A DNA stretch of 64,000 bases from Arsenicibacter sp965247375 (GTDB taxonomy: Bacteria > Bacteroidota > Bacteroidia > Cytophagales > Spirosomataceae), in the NCBI GenBank assembly GCA_965247375.1, contig CBDFHU010000036.1:116822-180821 (forward strand). Direction: 5' to 3'. A program made the translations under genes and the position numbers. Positions 61,878-64,000 of this stretch are shown one piece after another. How positions within the stretch are numbered: position 1 is the first letter of the stretch; every line of letters begins with the position of its first letter. The notes beneath the pieces were generated by a model. That model saw only the letters and a list, made by a program, of their open reading frames with translations. It did not search any database and was not told the DNA's origin.

Positions 61878-62261
61878 ATGGTAATTCAGGATCGTACAAC
61901 ACTTGTTTTATTGGCGCTTAAGGGTGTTCCGGCAAAATTGTTTTTCGACATTGCCGACCAGACCGGCTACCGCCGTGAGCAGCTGGCCGAAATTTTTGAT
62001 ACGTCACTGAAAACATTCCAGCGGTACGAGCGCGAACAGAAAAAACTCAATCCGCAGGATAGTGAGAAAGTACTGAAGATTACGGGGCTGTTTCAGAAGG
62101 GCGTACAGGTTTTCAGTTCGGTCGATGCATTCCGGCGGTGGATGGACAAACCAGCCTACGGCCTTGGCGACCAGATACCGTTCGAATTATTACACACATC
62201 CGGCGGCATTGACCTCATCATGGATGAGCTGATCCGGATTGAATACGGCGATCTGGCATAA
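61878..62261 (+). CDS. Xre/MbcA/ParS-family antitoxin
   Basis: 127 residues from ATG 61878; the frame also has a GTG at 61800 that would add 26 residues across the candidate promoter. Residues 8-65 are an Xre-like helix-turn-helix (LVLLALKGVPAKLFFDIADQ, REQLAEIFDTSLKTFQRYE). The C-terminal half matches the toxin-binding DUF2384 region: KITGLFQKGVQVFSSVDAFRRWMDKPAYGLGDQIPFELLHTSGG. It neutralises the RES toxin encoded directly downstream, with a one-base overlap of stop and start codons, and probably represses the operon. Confidence 0.9.
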   Translation: MVIQDRTTLVLLALKGVPAKLFFDIADQTGYRREQLAEIFDTSLKTFQRYEREQKKLNPQDSEKVLKITGLFQKGVQVFSSVDAFRRWMDKPAYGLGDQIPFELLHTSGGIDLIMDELIRIEYGDLA

Positions 62262-62710
62262 TGGAGGTTTTCCGCATTACGAAAACGCAGTATGCTGACC
62301 GCCTCGTTGCATCAGGTGGCGCGGCCCGCTGGAATGCGCGGGGCCGGTTCGTCATCTATACGGCAGCGACCCGTGCCCTGGCCTGCCTCGAAAACGTGGT
62401 TCACCGCTCCGGCGAAGGCTTACACGACAATTTCCGGGCCATGGTCATCCATATACCGGACTTCCTCCGGATACAAACTATCGCTCCTGATCAGCTCCCC
62501 GCCGACTGGTTTGCCTTTACCATGTATGCCCAATGTCAGGAAATCGGCGAAAACTGGCTGCTTTCCGGAAAAACGGCCGTGCTGCGTGTCCCCTCCGCCA
62601 TTGTTCGTCAGGAATGGAATTACCTGCTGAATCCCGCACACCCGGATTTTTCAAAAATTCAGCTCATCCGGACCGAACCCTTTATCTTTGACCCGCGTAT
62701 TAAGGAGTAA
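62261..62710 (+). CDS. RES-domain toxin
   Basis: 149 residues. The RES fold (ADP-ribosyltransferase-like) begins FRITKTQYADRLVASGGAARWNARG, followed by VIYTAATRALACLENVVH with the conserved Tyr, Ser/Thr and Glu positions, and ends LRVPSAIVRQEWNYLLNPAHPDFSKI. Named from conserved Arg, Glu and Ser. Characterised relatives deplete NAD+ in growing cells. Length and order match two-gene RES/Xre modules. The stop codon overlaps an AAAGAGYG repeat arm. Confidence 0.92.
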   Translation: MEVFRITKTQYADRLVASGGAARWNARGRFVIYTAATRALACLENVVHRSGEGLHDNFRAMVIHIPDFLRIQTIAPDQLPADWFAFTMYAQCQEIGENWLLSGKTAVLRVPSAIVRQEWNYLLNPAHPDFSKIQLIRTEPFIFDPRIKE

Positions 62711-62814
62711 AGAGTGAAAGAGCGACAGAGATAAAGAGTGGCTTACGCGTTCACTATTTACCTCTTTCACCGCACAGCGACCGCTCTTTCACTCATTCGC
62801 TCTTTCACTCTTTA
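62709..62814. repeat. AAAGAGYG-octamer hairpin, copy B
   Basis: Left arm 62709-62740 (AAAGAGTGAAAGAGCGA then a variant copy) and right arm about 62781-62814, its reverse complement. The outer 17 bases pair perfectly. Located between the RES toxin stop and the aguB start, five bases before the latter. Related to copy A at 51091. Confidence 0.75.
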
Positions 62815-62818
62815 AACT

Positions 62819-63688
62819 ATGTCTAAAAAAGTAAATATCGGTTTAGTGCAGATGGCGTGCTCGGCGGATGTCGAAGCAAACGTGCAGAAAGCCATCGAAG
62901 GCATTCGGGAAGCCGCCGCAAAAGGCGCGCAGATTGTCTGCCTGCAGGAGTTGTTTACGTCGCTTTATTTTTGTGACGTTGAAGATCATCATAATTTCAG
63001 CCTCGCCGAACCCATCCCCGGCCCGACGACCGACCGGATGAGTGCGGTTGCGAAGGAATGCGGCGTTGTTATCATTGCCTCGCTGTTTGAAAAACGGGCA
63101 CAGGGACTGTACCACAACACAACCGCCGTGCTCGACGCCGACGGTACGTATCTGGGCAAATACCGGAAAATGCATATTCCGGACGATCCGGGCTATTACG
63201 AAAAGTTTTACTTCACTCCGGGCGATCTGGGCTATATGGTCTTTGATACCCGGTTTGCCCGCATTGGTGTACTGATCTGCTGGGACCAGTGGTATCCGGA
63301 AGCCGCCCGTATTACGGCGCTGATGGGTGCAGAGGTACTCTTTTATCCAACGGCCATCGGCTGGGATACGACCGAACCTGATCCGGCCGTTAATCAGGAG
63401 CAGTACAATGCGTGGCAGACCATTCAGCGCAGCCATGCCATTGCCAATGGTGTACACGTTGTATCGGTTAACCGCGTAGGCCGCGAGGCAGACCAGCAGT
63501 TCTGGGGCGGTTCGTTTGTCGCCAACCCGTTCGGCTCCTTGCTGTACCTGGCGCCGCACGAAGGCGAGACGGTTCACGTTCAGGAAATTGATCTGGCATT
63601 GTCGGATCGTTACCGGACAACCTGGCCGTACTTCCGCGACCGCCGCATCGACTCGTACCAGCCGATTACCAAACGATACATTGACTAA
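62819..63688 (+). CDS. aguB: N-carbamoylputrescine amidase (nitrilase superfamily)
   Basis: 289 residues. Hydrolyses N-carbamoylputrescine to putrescine, CO2 and ammonia in the agmatine route to polyamines. The catalytic triad is Glu44 (CLQELFTSLYFC), Lys117 (KYRKMHIPDDPGYYEKFYF) and Cys154 (GVLICWDQWYPEAAR). The stretches YPTAIGWDTTEPDP and AWQTIQRSHAIANG are characteristic of the AguB group rather than general nitrilases. The partner agmatine deiminase gene often follows; the next frame is something else, so aguA must be elsewhere. Confidence 0.93.
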   Translation: MSKKVNIGLVQMACSADVEANVQKAIEGIREAAAKGAQIVCLQELFTSLYFCDVEDHHNFSLAEPIPGPTTDRMSAVAKECGVVIIASLFEKRAQGLYHNTTAVLDADGTYLGKYRKMHIPDDPGYYEKFYFTPGDLGYMVFDTRFARIGVLICWDQWYPEAARITALMGAEVLFYPTAIGWDTTEPDPAVNQEQYNAWQTIQRSHAIANGVHVVSVNRVGREADQQFWGGSFVANPFGSLLYLAPHEGETVHVQEIDLALSDRYRTTWPYFRDRRIDSYQPITKRYID

Positions 63689-63762
63689 CACCAGTCGCTA
63701 ACAGTGCTGTGTTACTGCGTTCTGAGTTGACTGGTCATGGCCTTTCAACACAGAACCCGGTA

Positions 63763-64000
63763 ATGCAGCATCCCCGGAACCGTATATGCTCCGCATCCTT
63801 ATCCCCCTGCCTGCTCCTGATCGGCGTCTTGTATGCCGCTACCCGCCGTACCAACGCGCCGGAAGCACCGGCTGCCCCACGGACACCGGTCTCTGCGGCA
63901 CAATTGCCGACAGTAACCCCGCTGACAGCCACGCCGCGTGCCTCGTTCCGGCCGTCGAACCGGAAGGGTTACTGGAATATTGATGTCGTAGACGACTTTA
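63763..64000 (+). CDS. Partial secreted protein, runs off the window
   Basis: An open frame from ATG 63763 continues past the last base (79 codons shown). It starts with basic residues and a hydrophobic segment (CLLLIGVLYAA), followed by an Ala/Pro/Thr-rich low-complexity stretch (APEAPAAPRTPVSAAQLPTV), then NRKGYWNIDVVDDF. This looks like a signal peptide or anchor with a linker before a folded domain outside the window. Other frames here end quickly or lack such order. Function cannot be named. Confidence 0.5.
   Translation, partial: MQHPRNRICSASLSPCLLLIGVLYAATRRTNAPEAPAAPRTPVSAAQLPTVTPLTATPRASFRPSNRKGYWNIDVVDDF

Noticed and set aside
62843..63691. 282-residue minus-strand frame opposite aguB
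   Set aside because: Mirror of the aguB frame; aguB has an intact catalytic triad, and the antisense product has no recognisable features.
63786..63983. 65-residue frame near the right edge
   Set aside because: The overlapping frame from ATG 63763 has signal-peptide character and stays open to the window end; this one has neither.

Overview
This 64 kb window looks like chromosomal DNA of a Bacteroidota bacterium, most likely order Cytophagales and close to Spirosoma-type genera. That placement is inferred from protein content, not from a marker gene. It rests on the Bacteroidota -7 promoter box TAnnTTTG, near-absence of Shine-Dalgarno motifs, menaquinone synthesis by MenD with malate:quinone oxidoreductase, a TonB/SPOR/TPR envelope gene set and a GIN-domain protein. 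I saw no rRNA, tRNA, CRISPR array, prophage or intact insertion sequence.

Layout. 0-5 kb: the end of a membrane sensor kinase, a truncated sugar-dehydrogenase-like lipoprotein, a frameshifted serine acetyltransferase, a frameshifted TetR regulator, a methyltransferase, a peroxiredoxin and a ROK sugar kinase. 5-8.6 kb: a small membrane ORF with an ArsR-type regulator, an ORF-poor gap, a secreted nuclease and holA. 8.7-14.8 kb: a D-amino-acid cluster. It holds a beta-lactamase-fold domain joined to an N-acyl-D-amino-acid deacylase, and divergently a DUF1611/DgcN protein, an Ala-Glu epimerase/DgcA protein and an APC permease. 14.8-26 kb: AcpH, dCMP deaminase, DJ-1/PfpI, DUF4126, a TetR-UbiB pair, menD, mqo, a TPR lipoprotein and a sugar-phosphate isomerase family protein. 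26-34 kb: gyrA, a TPR protein, a structured ORF-free region, an XRE regulator, dapD, a mobile-element scar and gap. 34-45.6 kb: trmB-folC, a TonB protein, a TPR/beta-barrel/SPOR operon and an M61 peptidase. 46-55 kb: a Wzi-like protein, an ECF sigma factor, a DUF1460 protein, an alpha-amylase, a small Lys/Ala-rich secreted protein, prfC and a GltB-like FMN protein. 55-64 kb: proB, an ABC/GntR/GIN operon, a PIG-L deacetylase, a RES/Xre toxin-antitoxin pair, aguB and a partial secreted protein.

The most interesting functional unit is the D-amino-acid cluster. Its genes together could import N-acyl-D-amino acids or D-Glu-containing peptides (for example from peptidoglycan) and convert them to L-glutamate. 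Three of the genes disrupted by single-base indels in homopolymers lie between 1 and 14.1 kb, and the cluster itself carries four of the six indels, while no similar break is seen from 14.9 to 64 kb. Either the assembly there is poor or the genes are decaying.

Non-coding structure is rich. There are many strong intrinsic terminators and three families of dispersed intergenic inverted repeats: GC-rich palindromes around CACGTG, AAAGAGYG-octamer hairpins and ATGAATAATG hairpins. There is also a candidate structured RNA near 30.5 kb, and an exact 27-nt copy of an internal gyrA segment in an AT-rich intergenic scar near 32.95 kb.
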